Source: Purshia tridentata
Lineage: Eukaryota > Streptophyta > Magnoliopsida > Rosales > Rosaceae
DNA length: 35,257 nucleotides
Reading direction: 5' to 3'
Assembly (NCBI GenBank): GCA_003254885.1
Contig: QANT01009045.1
Span: forward strand, 1 to 35,257
Position 1 is the first letter of the stretch, and the number at the start of each line of letters is the position of its first letter. Made by a program: the position numbers and the translations under genes. This document shows positions 1 through 11,085 of the stretch, piece after piece. A model generated the notes under the pieces. That model ran no database searches. It had not been told where the DNA came from and worked only from the letters and a program-made list of their open reading frames with translations.

Positions 1-27
1 TTTTTAGTCAAGGTGTAACTGTTTGTT

Positions 28-62
28 CAGTGTAACCGTATTTTAAAAATACAGTTACACTG
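28..62. repeat. 35-bp near-perfect inverted repeat (hairpin)
   Basis: Two 17-nt arms flank a single central A. The arms start CAGTGTAAC on the left and end GTTACACTG on the right. They differ at one position (C versus T), which would be a G-U wobble in RNA. A further GTGTAACTG copy lies just upstream, at 13-21. The hairpin abuts a GC-rich phased array, so it is probably part of a mobile-element terminus, but the window edge cuts off the context. Confidence 0.75.
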
Positions 63-69
63 GGCGCGC

Positions 70-136
70 GTCAGTCCGTATCAGGCCACTTGTCAGTTTG
101 CGTCAGAGCGTGTCAGCGCGCGTCAGAGTGCGTCAG
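70..136. repeat. 10-bp-phased GTCAG array
   Basis: GTCAG pentamers start at 70, 92, 102, 112, 122 and 132, and a degenerate TCAG sits at 81. The last five are spaced at exactly 10 bp with variable GC-rich spacers. On the minus strand most units read CTGACG or CTGACA, so the TGACG bZIP core recurs once per helical turn. The block is a GC-rich island in AT-rich DNA. Subterminal repeat clusters of this kind occur in hAT and CACTA transposons; that assignment is inference. Confidence 0.7.
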
Positions 137-378
137 AAGGGCTAAAAAGGTATTATAAGTTTTAGGGGGTTTTGGGAGAGTTCTTAGATGGGTGGGGGCT
201 TAAGAAAAGTTTGTTAATAATTAGGGGGTTTAGAAAAATTTACCCTAAAATTTATAAAGTTTTGATAAAATTGTCTTTGATACTTTTATATTATTTTGGA
301 AATTAGTTAATATAGTCTCGACTTCAATTTTAATTATAACTGTACGGCACTTAACTTCAAATTCAGTTGTGACTGAAT

Positions 379-630
379 GACAGTCACTAAATTGTGATAC
401 AGTCACAGTTAGGTTGTGACTGAATTGAAATTTTTTTAAGTGAAATTGTATTACAATATAGTATAAATAGAGGTCAAAACAATACTTTTACTCAAAATAC
501 TACTTAGTATAGTGGTGGGAGTTGTCTTTTTCAACTTACCAAGACAATCACAACTAAATTGTAAGATAGTCACAGTTAAGATGTGATTGGATTGATTTTT
601 TTATAGTTTTAATACAATATAATATAAATT
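379..630. repeat. Duplicated ~90-bp block with AGTCAC/GTGACT hairpins
   Basis: Copy 1 (about 379-470) and copy 2 (about 543-630) share AAATTGT, then AGTCACAGTTA, then a TGTGA-TTGA tail, then a TTACAATATA-like tract. Within each copy AGTCAC and GTGACT/GTGATT face each other and could form short hairpins. Copy 1 ends in a TATAAATAG box (462-470). The block is probably a decayed mobile-element segment. No coding capacity is visible. Confidence 0.6.
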
Positions 631-953
631 AATGTAATAGTATGGATGTAATATATATATATATTATTGTAGTGGCATATGATGTAATATTTGTGAATTA
701 TAGTGCCGTTTACTATATTATTATGTTTGACTTTTCAACTAGTAGCTAATTTAAAATGCTATTAAATTTTGGTACCTAAACTAAAAAATTATTGAAATTT
801 AGTATTTAAAGTCAATTAATCTTTTTTTTTTCTAACTAGTTATTATTCTATTGAATATTTAATGTTAGATAAGTTTTAACTTCGAATACCCCTCTTCTTT
901 ATGAAAATATAAGTATTGTCCAGGTCTTTTCTCTCATATGCATATCTAGGAAT

Positions 954-997
954 ACAAAAATAGTATCACGGCCAAAAAATAAGAAACAAAAATAGTA
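954..997 (+). mobile_element. Micro retro-insertion D (TCACGGCC + A6) with 12-bp duplication
   Basis: ACAAAAATAGTA occurs at 954-965 and again at 986-997. Between the copies lie 20 nt that read TCACGGCC, six A, then TAAGAA. The layout, a short direct duplication around a CC-ended tag and an A-run, matches four other sites in this window. Confidence 0.55.
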
Positions 998-1111
998 ATA
1001 ATAACAGGTAAGAAAAAAGAACATGCAATACAATTTATAATTTTTTGATGTTGAGCGTGTCATTTTGAGTCCACACAGTTGTTTACTTTTTATCAACTTA
1101 TTAAGCAATTT

Positions 1112-1161
1112 AAATGAGATAAAGGATGCTTGGCCAAAAAAAAAAAATGAGATAAAGGATG
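1112..1161 (+). mobile_element. Micro retro-insertion A (CTTGGCC + A9) with perfect 17-bp duplication
   Basis: AAATGAGATAAAGGATG occurs at 1112-1128 and 1145-1161 without mismatch. The 16-nt insert is CTTGGCC followed by nine A. The left copy is preceded by TTT, so the junction reads TTT/AAAT, like the T/A-rich nick preferred by L1-type endonucleases. I infer target-primed insertion of an extremely 5'-truncated poly(A) RNA. Confidence 0.7.
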
Positions 1162-2889
1162 AATGTATTATGTATGCGGCCCCAACTTTTAGGGTTATGT
1201 GGTAGCTGACTTAGCAATTACGTCATCAAGTTATTCACGCAGAACCAGAATTTGGCTTGCTCACCACCATCCCATCCCATTTTCATTTTCAATTTATTTA
1301 TTAACAATTTGATTGTTTGACTTTGACAATTGGTATTGCAGTTTGCTATTGCTCTCCCATCAACTGGTTATGGGGAAGACCCGAAAGGGGTATAAAATAC
1401 ATTATCTTATTTTGTTCTTTGGTGTAGACAAATAGTTAGATATATCATATATATATATAACCCATATCCAAACCGACAACGACAAATATCTATAAAATAT
1501 AATGTAATGTAAAGTTGTTCTCCTTATACTAAATGTGTTAGTTTAGTGTTTTTTTTTTTTGATGTTAAAAAAGTCTCAAATTTTAATTTCTTTTCTCCAT
1601 ATAAAAAATATGTAGTGTTCTCTTTATGTATATGCATAGAGACTTTCATACAAGAAAGAATTATAATTTATGAGAAGCTAAACTTCACTAAATACTTTAG
1701 CCTATCTTGCAAAAAGGATCATAGAAGGTTGAATGTATGAAACGTGAATGTTTCTAAATTGTTGATAGAAGTGAAACTTATTATAAGATCAATTATACAT
1801 AAAGATTCTCTTGCCATAAATTTTAGTAACATAAGATACTAAATTTAGATCATTGATTAAGTTGCTAGACTATTTACTAAGAGAATATTCTTAAGGCTCT
1901 CATATAATTATTAGTTTTATACAAGTAATGGGTACTTGCTAAAGTATTAATATATTTCGCATCTATATTTTAGTTGAAAAATTCTTTTTGACTTTTGTAA
2001 ACGAAATGTAAGATCAAACCGGCCTTGTTTCCTTTTGACAATATACATGATTTGATTGAGGTCAAGCCATTGATTGAATTTGAATGAAATTGATTGAATT
2101 TGAATGAAACCCTTTTCCTTGTTTATCTTACTCATACCAAACCTGGCTCCTTCCTCTCTTTCTTTGGAGAGATGGGTAGGTGTGAAACTAATAAGATGAA
2201 ATCCTGACAAAGACACTATCTTTTCAGCTGAGAAAACAAGGGGGGTGTTATTGATGATGATGGTTCATATTGAAGGAAGGGAAGCACTTTGTAGACTTGG
2301 ACTACCAGCGCAACTTCATCATGACACAAACCTGCCGTCACACTCTTTTTCCTTGCTCTCAACACTTGGTAACGTATTGGCATTCATAGAGAGCTGTTAA
2401 GCACTTTGAATGATAGAGATTTATCTTTTGGTACTAACTAGCTAAGCTTAGCCCATCCTAGTTAGACTGAATTTTTAAGAACTGGGAAAATTTTAGTTCA
2501 ATCTCCATTTGGGTAGTCAATGGTCAAGCATAAGCACCCTCTTTGAGTCTTTACACTTCCTGTTTGTTTCTGTCCATTTAGGAGTTGGATTGAAAGGGAT
2601 GTTGATATGAGATTTTCAGTTGCTACGACTAGGCATATGGGTCAATCAATATATAGAGACTTGAAAAAGGTAAATAAGAATTGCAACCCCACCTCGTGGG
2701 ATTTTCAATATCTTGGCACCTATTCTTTGGTGCTTTTCTCTAGGCCCATTCTAAGAGGTGTTTATAATGGGTTTGGCACAAGGACACGTATGTGAAGGAT
2801 GGCATTGCTATCAAAATGAAGATGGTAGTCCATTAGGATCCACCCCCCACTAAACTTTCTATATCTATCATTCTTTCTACCCAATCCTT

Positions 2890-2893
<4 letters not shown>

Positions 2894-2921
<28 letters not shown>
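2894..2921. repeat. (GA)n microsatellite
   Basis: This is an uninterrupted GA dinucleotide run of about 14 units in intergenic DNA. Confidence 0.95.
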
Positions 2922-2925
<4 letters not shown>

Positions 2926-3639
2926 TGCCTATAGCAAGCAAATAATATGGGGGAGGCAGCCCACCACAAAGGGCCATGGCTATATATCTCCATCACTACC
3001 TATATACTTTGTTTTTTCAGATTGCTACATGTGATTCATGACTTGAGTTTTGGACCTTCCTTTTTGTGCCATCTTTACTTTAGAGGCAATAGTAGAGTCC
3101 TATTATAAGTAGCATAGGTTGCAAGTGAAACGCATTGACTTGACTCAATTCATAATTAACCGGATGGCCTTTTGAGCTAAAGCAATTTCACCCTTAGAAA
3201 ATAGAATTAAAAACTATTCTAGTCGAACAAGTCCTCATAGAGGTTGATGTTGATTCATTCACCCATTGTTCAACTTCGAAATTATGAAAGGGACTCACAA
3301 CAAGAATTAAACTCTGGTCCTGCATAAATTACAAAAATAGAAACAAAAGCTATGAATTTTTTGTTTTGTTTTTCGTTTACCTTTAAACTTAGAAAATCAA
3401 TGAAAAAATTGAGATATTAAAACGACGTATAATTTGAACTGAAACTAATAAATAGCAATATATTCACCAGCTCAAGAAGGGATTGAAATTTGAAACATAA
3501 CCACTTAGTTTTCACCAACATCCCAAAATATTTCACAAATAATTTTCAATAATGTAAGTTAATTTTTTCTTTCATTTTTTTTGACAAATTCTTTTTCATT
3601 ATTAAAGAAAAAGTAGTATAAAATTATTTTTCATTATTT

Positions 3640-3740
3640 TTTTAACGGATGTTTATGGACTAATGGCATTACATTAGTATTTAAGTTACGAGGGTTTCGA
3701 ACTAAGATATTGGGCATTATAGAGGTCTGATCCTAAAAAC
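3640..3740 (-). mobile_element. SINE-like relic (weak)
   Basis: The minus strand holds AGTTCGAAACCC (complement of 3692-3703), close to the RNA polymerase III B-box GGTTCGANNCC. It is followed about 50 nt later by an A-run (complement of 3640-3647). No clear A-box or flanking duplication was found, so this could be chance. Confidence 0.3.
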
Positions 3741-4055
3741 AAAAGAAATTACGATTGCAGTTTTTTGCATAAAATAAGTTGAATCAAGAATAAGATACAA
3801 AATAATTGAGTTGAAATAAATCCACCCTTGACAAAATTACAAAAGTAATATTAATCACTTAAATACAAAAGAAAATAAAACTCGTATTTACCCATAAACA
3901 TATATATCAAGTACCTAAATGAGGTCGTCAGATTTAGAATAGAATAGAAGAGAAAAAATTGTTTTTACAAGTGACACATATACTCTTAACACATTAATTT
4001 TTCAGAAGAACATAATGATATTCTATGACTTGTACTGATCTTTTTTCCAAAAGCT

Positions 4056-4103
4056 TGCAGGGGCCATGGCCCTTCCTAGTCCCTTGTATGTTCCGCCCCT
4101 GCA
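4056..4103 (-). mobile_element. hAT-like terminal fragment or 48-bp inverted repeat in the SEC10 3' region
   Basis: TGCAGGGGC (4056-4064) and GCCCCTGCA (4095-4103) are exact reverse complements around 30 bp. On the minus strand the right end reads CAGGGGCGGA, which resembles hAT-superfamily terminal repeats. A 12-bp palindrome GGGCCATGGCCC lies at 4061-4072. It starts 24 bp beyond the SEC10 stop codon, so it is probably transcribed in the 3' UTR. The superfamily call rests on the end sequence alone. Confidence 0.45.
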
Positions 4104-4126
4104 TAGTCACCATACTGACTTCTGAA

Positions 4127-7100
4127 TCAACTAGAGCTTGTCCAAAAGGAACTAAGTCTGGCAGCAAGTTTTGCGCTCTTGTAGTCGTCTCTAAGCTCAA
4201 TAAATCTGTTTTGGCACCAAAGCAAAATTTCATCACAAAAAACAGAAAACCTAAATGAGCAGAAAAAGAAAATAAATGATGAAATTAATAAGAAATAAAT
4301 GTCACTCTGAGAAAACTACTTCATTCTGAATTGATATTATTGTCTTTCCTTCAGGATGTTTTTCGAAAAAAGGAGAAATCAGGAATTTTGGAAACTTTTC
4401 ATGGATTGGAAAATGGATACCATTTCTCTTCTTTAATGGGAAGATAAACTGAGCTTCATGTTGTTCTATGAGTAAATTATTCTACAGTCTAAAGTTCAAT
4501 ATGTGCTCACTGATACCTCTGTGCATCTTTCCGTATGCTGGGGGTACCCTCAAACAGAGTTGAGAGGCTTTCGGGAGCAACAATGAAGACATTGGCCATT
4601 CTGCAGACAAAAGCTCATCATTAAATTCAGATACAAAAATCAAAATGAGTGGAATCTGGAAATCGAGAAATCGAGAAATTTCTAGAAAACTTACATGCCC
4701 AACAATTCGAATTTTTCATCAACAGAAGGAGCATTGAAACTGCGCACAAATTCTCCATATTCAGTTATGTCACGCTTCAGCCGCAGTCCTCCACTGAAAA
4801 AAAGAGAAGCAATAAGGACATCTCACTTGATGTACAACTTTCAAATAAATCACCAGGCCATGAAACATATGAAAAAGTCCATTTACCTGGGATTAAAAGT
4901 GAACTTCTGCCAATGATTTAGCAGACCTTTATGCAAGCGATTTCCCTATTAAAAAATTTCACCATAATATAAATTCAAATGTGAATAAGTCATGACTCAT
5001 CATTACTATATTTATCACTACAAATTCCACAAGAATACTTGACTCACCAAGTTCACCAAATAATGTGTCAGTTTTTCATTTATTAAAATTAAAGCCCACT
5101 GGGAACTTTATTTATTTCTAACAAATAACATATTGATATGTATACTGACAAATTATATGGTAAACAGCTTTGATGAGCAAATTTGGGGAGTTTAGTATTA
5201 CTGATTCCCTAACCCCCATGCAGCCAAAACCCAAATATATTGAGTTAATACCACATACACTTCAATAAAAGAGTAATGACGAATGAGAAATATAATAAAC
5301 TAAAATTTTTTTATGCAATCATCATGAATTACATCATAATTGATCTGACACATGCCGCAAAAACTGTGAAAGGCCTTGTACATGCAATCATTATGCAATT
5401 TTCTGTGTTGGATCAATTTTGATGCAATCATGAATCATGATTCATTATATCATAGATTAGTTGAAAGCATTCTGTGCTGCGTTCAAGGCCTTGCCATATG
5501 CAAACAATGTTTCAATTGCTCACTGAATTCAGTGCACTTGCCTATTACTCTACAATAATCAATTATAGAACTGTGTCATTCTAAATCCATGACTCCAGAA
5601 AAGCCACCATAGCCACATGGAATCACATAAATAAGAGTTGGAAGAGACCATAATTGAACCACTTACTAGTTCAGTCAGAAACGCTTGTTTGTTAAGACCT
5701 TCAAGTGCTGTGAATGCAGATTCTAGTACACGGGAAAGATAAGCTACAACTCTAACCAAGAGAAGAGAAATACATCATTCAACATCCAGAAACCAACATG
5801 GATTATCATCTTGTAGTATTTTATCATATATACGAAAAAAAACAAACATCATAAGAAAAATGGTCAAAAAAACTAGTTCATTATTTTCAAATCCTTTAAA
5901 AGGTCCAATCTGACCCCAAAACCAGACTCATAATCCTGAATTGTAAACCTAAGTTCAGTTCTGTCGGGGTGACCAAGAAAGAATTTTGACTCTTTTGTTT
6001 CAATGGCTCAAGGAATGGAAGCATTATCTCACAATCCTGTGAGAATGTTTGCAAACATTATTATATAGGATGTTCTTGCAAGGGGGAGGATAGATGAGAA
6101 AAGCCCTCACATAAAGTTGTGGCAGATCATTAATTTAATATAAAAGTAGTTGGGAAATGAAAGTAATAAAAGTAGCATACTATTAAACATCCCATGAAAA
6201 GACAAAAATTCAATACTTAACAATAATTATTAAAAAGCAACAGACAGATAGCCAAATAGAGGTGCCAAATTTCTGGATTGTAGAGCTTATAGTAGAATTA
6301 CTAAACCCCTGGTTTTAGTTTATGTCAGGCTCTCCCTCTGAGAAACAAATTGAAATGACTCAGTTTCCGGAAGCCTTCAAGATATAGGCTTTAATTATTT
6401 GTTGGTTGTACCTTGCACAGGCATTTGTTGGCCGATGATCAGGAGTAAATCCATCTTCAGGTGATCTATAATCTGTTGCCTTCTGTTCAGCAGAAAGTAA
6501 CCGCTCCACCTGAATAGTAGGAGTCCACAATTTAAAAACATGAAACATGGAGGAAATAACGCAGAGAACAAAATACATATACAGGAATCAGAAGAATAAA
6601 CAAGAACAACTGAACCAGTCTACAAAGATATAAAGCAGCAACTAGAAAGAAAGACAGACAAGCCATTACTAAAAGTGACCACCCTAGATTCTATATAGTA
6701 GATCTACAATTCAATAACTGACCTCAGCCATAACAGTTTCAATGCACTGTTGAAGCCCTTTATATGCAGCACCCTCTGCACTGGACATGGCCTTTGCCAT
6801 TTCTTCACATGAAGCAGCATGTGCACCATCCACAGGGAGCAGAAGCCGAGAGATAGAATTTGAAAAATACTGAAGACCAAAATCTTAATCAATTTAAACT
6901 CTTAAAAGATATCAGGTCATTTCATCAAGATCAACATACAATTCATTTAGGTAATGGCATACGGCCAACATACTTGCTGAACTATAGCCACACTACTACC
7001 GCAACGTTGTACAGCAACCATGAAAGATCTGAAACTGCTTTCACCAGCAGCAGCAGCAGCTTCTGCCTACACATCAGCCATTATATATCCCTTAAGTCCA

Positions 7101-10032
7101 CTATATTGTCAGACCAAAAAATAAAGTACACTATATTGGGTAGACAATAAATTTACTTAAAACATAAGTACATCCATGGATATAGTCTATGGTTCACAAT
7201 TTAGAATGAACCAAAAAGTAAATGATCAGGTAAGTACAGCAGAAGCAGCAGCAGCAGCCACCCTTCTACTAACGCTAGTGCCCAGCACAAATCTTTCTCT
7301 CAAAGCTGCAGCTTCAGTCAGGCCTTCTCTTGCTCGTTCAAGACCTTCTGTTATATATACACTGACCTGAAAAGGAAATAATATTTGTAAATTTCTATGT
7401 TTTTTTAATAAGCAAAAGATTTCCTGAATCAATATGTACCGAAATTTGATAAAGCCCTCAGTTTAAGCAACCAACTTACTTGGCCTAGCAGGGAAGTGAA
7501 CGCCGATTTTACATTTGCTGCAAGGGTTGCAGGCTGTACAAGAACAAGTCAAAAATCAATTGAAAAGCTGGCATTGTATCTGAAACTTAACATAAATCTA
7601 ATAAAATTCAAACCCCAGTTTTACCACCTAAAGGGCATTGCATTTTTCTTTTCTTTTTTACTGCCCTTAATATTGGTTTGCCCATCTCCCAATCATCAGT
7701 TTCATAAGGCATGTGAAAATTTCTTCCAACTTAACCTTCAGAAATAACATACAGCACATATGCACAGATGCAGGTGAATTTCCCACTCATCCAGAGGTGA
7801 GAGAGCTCATTTTAGCTTGATTTTTATACAATTGTGTTCATCAAATTCATATTCTTTGTATCCAGATAGATTTTTAAGATACCTCATAACAAATCTCCAA
7901 TTTCCAAATAAAACAAAGGGACTTTGTGAATGCATGTTAAGTTGTTAACCTGACCATAGAAAAAGAGAAAAGAAAAGGTAAACCCCAACCAATGTTGGCA
8001 AGGACTGAGGAAACTAGATTACAATGGCAAACTTTCAAGGCGAAACTAAGGGCCATATTTTTATATATTTCTTTTCCAAACTTTAAAAGATGCTAAACGA
8101 AGAATTTTCCTGAATCCCAAGTAAATCAGATACAAATTTAAAATTCTTTAGTATTAATTTGTAGCATCACTTGGAAGAGCAAATATTACTTGAGATGAAA
8201 ACAAAGTGCATCTGGTAATTGCTTCTTCATTCCAACGGACAAACTCTGTCACAACAGTAACGGATATTTGCTGGTGGGAAGATGCTACTGCAGCCCCTTT
8301 TGAGCGCCCAATTGTTCCACTTGATTCAGATATCTGCTGGCTTTCAGCACGTAGTTCTGCCATCTGTGCAGCATAATACATTGTTACCACCAACACACAA
8401 TGAGAATTGAAGCTTGGTCAAGAAATGATGCATTCGATACAAACCTTAGCTTGATATAGTTGTCTAAGAGAGGCCTGCTCATGTTCAGGATATCCATCCT
8501 TGTGAGAAGAAAACAGAGATTCTGTGAGGCCTGAACCATCAGAGAAAGTTTCTATGAAGATCCCATAGTTGGTAAGTGCAATGAAGCAACTTCAACCAAA
8601 TAAAAAATGAAGACTAACTGAGCCATCAGAGAAAGTTTCTATGAATATCCCATAGTTGATAAGTACAATGAAGCAATTTCAACCAAAGCAAGTATGAAGA
8701 CTAACTGAAAGTTCTAACACTCCCACCAAGGAAAAGGGTAATAGTTAATATTTGTCAGCTGTGAGCCTAGGTTGCACAATGGCAATGGCAATTTCTGCCC
8801 TTCTTCATTAAAACAATCTTTAAAGAAAAAGGGCAAAGACCGGGCACATTGAAGGTACAAGGAACGCCAATATGGAACCCTCTAGTAAGACCACTGCAGC
8901 ATAACTCAGCAAAACAAGAAATGAAAGTTACTTAAAACCATATCCAGCATCTTGAGTCATGCCTATCTTGATTTCCCACTTAACCTTTTCCAGTGTCAAA
9001 GATCGCTCCCAAATACAATCCACATGCCTATCTTTTTTTGCTATCCACATGATTCCATTCACTATTACCATTAAATCCACACATATATTCCGCAGTGAGA
9101 AAAGAAATCCACATTAGGAGCCAGATAGCAAAAAGTTAATTCATTACCCTCAACATCCAAGTCACCGCATCCCACAGCTCGTAGGTCTCTAGCAAGTTCT
9201 TGTGTCTTCTCATATGCCACTGCTAGCATTCTAAGATACTGCAGCCTCAGGAAAAATACAAGTTAAATAAAGAACTGACTGTTAGTTTGGAAAACCAGCA
9301 TTTGGTAAGCAAGAAGGAGAGGGAAAAGGGGGAAGGCAGGAACACCCATACTAATTTTACTCACTAATAGAAGTCCGCCTTCTTCCACAGGAGGTAGATT
9401 CACCAGAGATGGCCTCACTAATAATTTGTCCAGTATAGCTGTAACTCTCTGCTCTAAAACTCGCTGCGCCCAAAATAAGAAAACTAGTTATAAAGATGAA
9501 ATAAAATCCAGTAATTAACATGGAGCACAAAATGGACCCAAAAAATAAAATAATATCCTGCCTGGTACCTGAACTAAGATTGACATAACTTCATTAGGAG
9601 AAGGGAACACAGCCATAATTGTTGCTGCTTCCTTACGTACAGTATCTGCAAGAGAAAAAAAGATATAACAAATATATTGAGGAATTCAACTTCTTAGTTT
9701 GGACCAATTTCATTCTTTAAACCTGTGATTTCTTTGTATAAGGAAGAAAGTCCACGAGCAACATTGCTAGGACTAGCCTGTGAACCCTCATCACCAAGAA
9801 CCAATCTGGTATCTGCATTCATGACTTCCACGTCAATAAACATTGGACGTGTTGCCACATAATGTTGCATGGCACTAGTGCCCCTGTTAAACTGCATTGC
9901 AATTTAAATCAACAAATTAAGGCAAATGGATTCTTCAAATGAATAAAACCCTCAGAAATATCTGACTAATAATGAAATCGGAGCTTATGAGAGTGAGAGT
10001 GAAAGAGAGAGAGAGAGATAGAGAGAGAGAGN

Positions 10033-10092
<60 letters not shown>

Positions 10093-11049
10093 CCAAGGAG
10101 TGTAGGAGTTGAACAATGATTACCTGAGATAAAATTTTAGCACATTCTGCCATGGTAGACAATTCTCTTCTCTGTGATGCAGCATCAAAACGAGCTAGCA
10201 ATCTATTCTCCAATTCTATTCCAAAAAAAAAAATGGGGAACAAAAATGACTTGGTTAAAATATATCATTATAACTTGTACAGGAATTAACATATTTCCCT
10301 CCCAAGCTTTTGATTTCTAGTATTCCAAATGTTTTGATAAATATCATTGAGATGTTCCATCCATATCTTTGAATGGAAAAAAAATATATTAAAAAATTCA
10401 TGGGGGAAACGCAATGACTTCTAAAGATTGCATGGAGACCACAGTACAACTTTTCTCAATGACACAATATTTTTAAGACTATAAAAGTCAACATACCATT
10501 GCAGTAATCCTGAAGATTTGCAACTGCAACTTCTAATCCTCTACTTGCGGTTGCATTGCCCATAACTGATGGTACAGCTATGCCTTGTCTTCCAATATCT
10601 TCCTCAGCAAATGCCCCTAATATTGACAGAAGCATGGAAGGTAATTATTACATATTTCAATGAAGAGCATACAACTCTTACCACTCCTAAATTACAAAAT
10701 TCATCATAGAAACTTATTTACTATTAAGGAATATCAGAATCAACTACCCATTGTCAGAATATCGGATGGTATTACCATAAATTACAGGAAATATTAGATA
10801 TATAACATTTAAACCCCTCACAACTTCATCCCATTGAACCAAATTGCTCTAGATGTAAATTATTTCATTTAACATATCTACATGTGTCATTATGCCGTTC
10901 ATCATATCTACATGCATCAGATGCAAGTATGCAACTTTGTTCCGGTTTCATCCACCTAAACATACTTCATGACCATATCTTGCAGACTAATCGCAGCTAC
11001 TGGCTACTCCCCAATGTCCTTAATCCCATACCCATAAAGAGGAAGAGGG

Positions 11050-11085
<36 letters not shown>

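Larger units (their letters stand above)
1..3900. other. Gene-poor region downstream of SEC10
   Basis: Open reading frames here are short, lack recognisable domains and sit in low-complexity AT-rich DNA, so I call no gene. Supportable contents are the hairpin, GTCAG array, duplicated block, two micro-insertions, a (GA)n run and a SINE-like relic, listed separately. The stretch 2230-2830 is less AT-rich and more complex than its surroundings, but I could not match it to a gene or a conserved microRNA. Confidence 0.6.

Noticed and set aside
1..700. Possible LTR at the window start (TATAAATAG and repeated blocks)
   Set aside because: No TG...CA ends, primer-binding site or polypurine tract could be identified, and the left border is outside the window.
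2494..2610. Possible microRNA-like foldback with TTGGATTGAA, slightly like the miR159/319 family
   Set aside because: The arms pair poorly, the loop is long, and the match stops after about ten bases. It matches no conserved plant microRNA that I recognise.
3994..4258. Open frames on both strands around the SEC10 end
   Set aside because: They overlap the last SEC10 exon and its 3' region in other frames. Only the spliced SEC10 frame continues the conserved protein.
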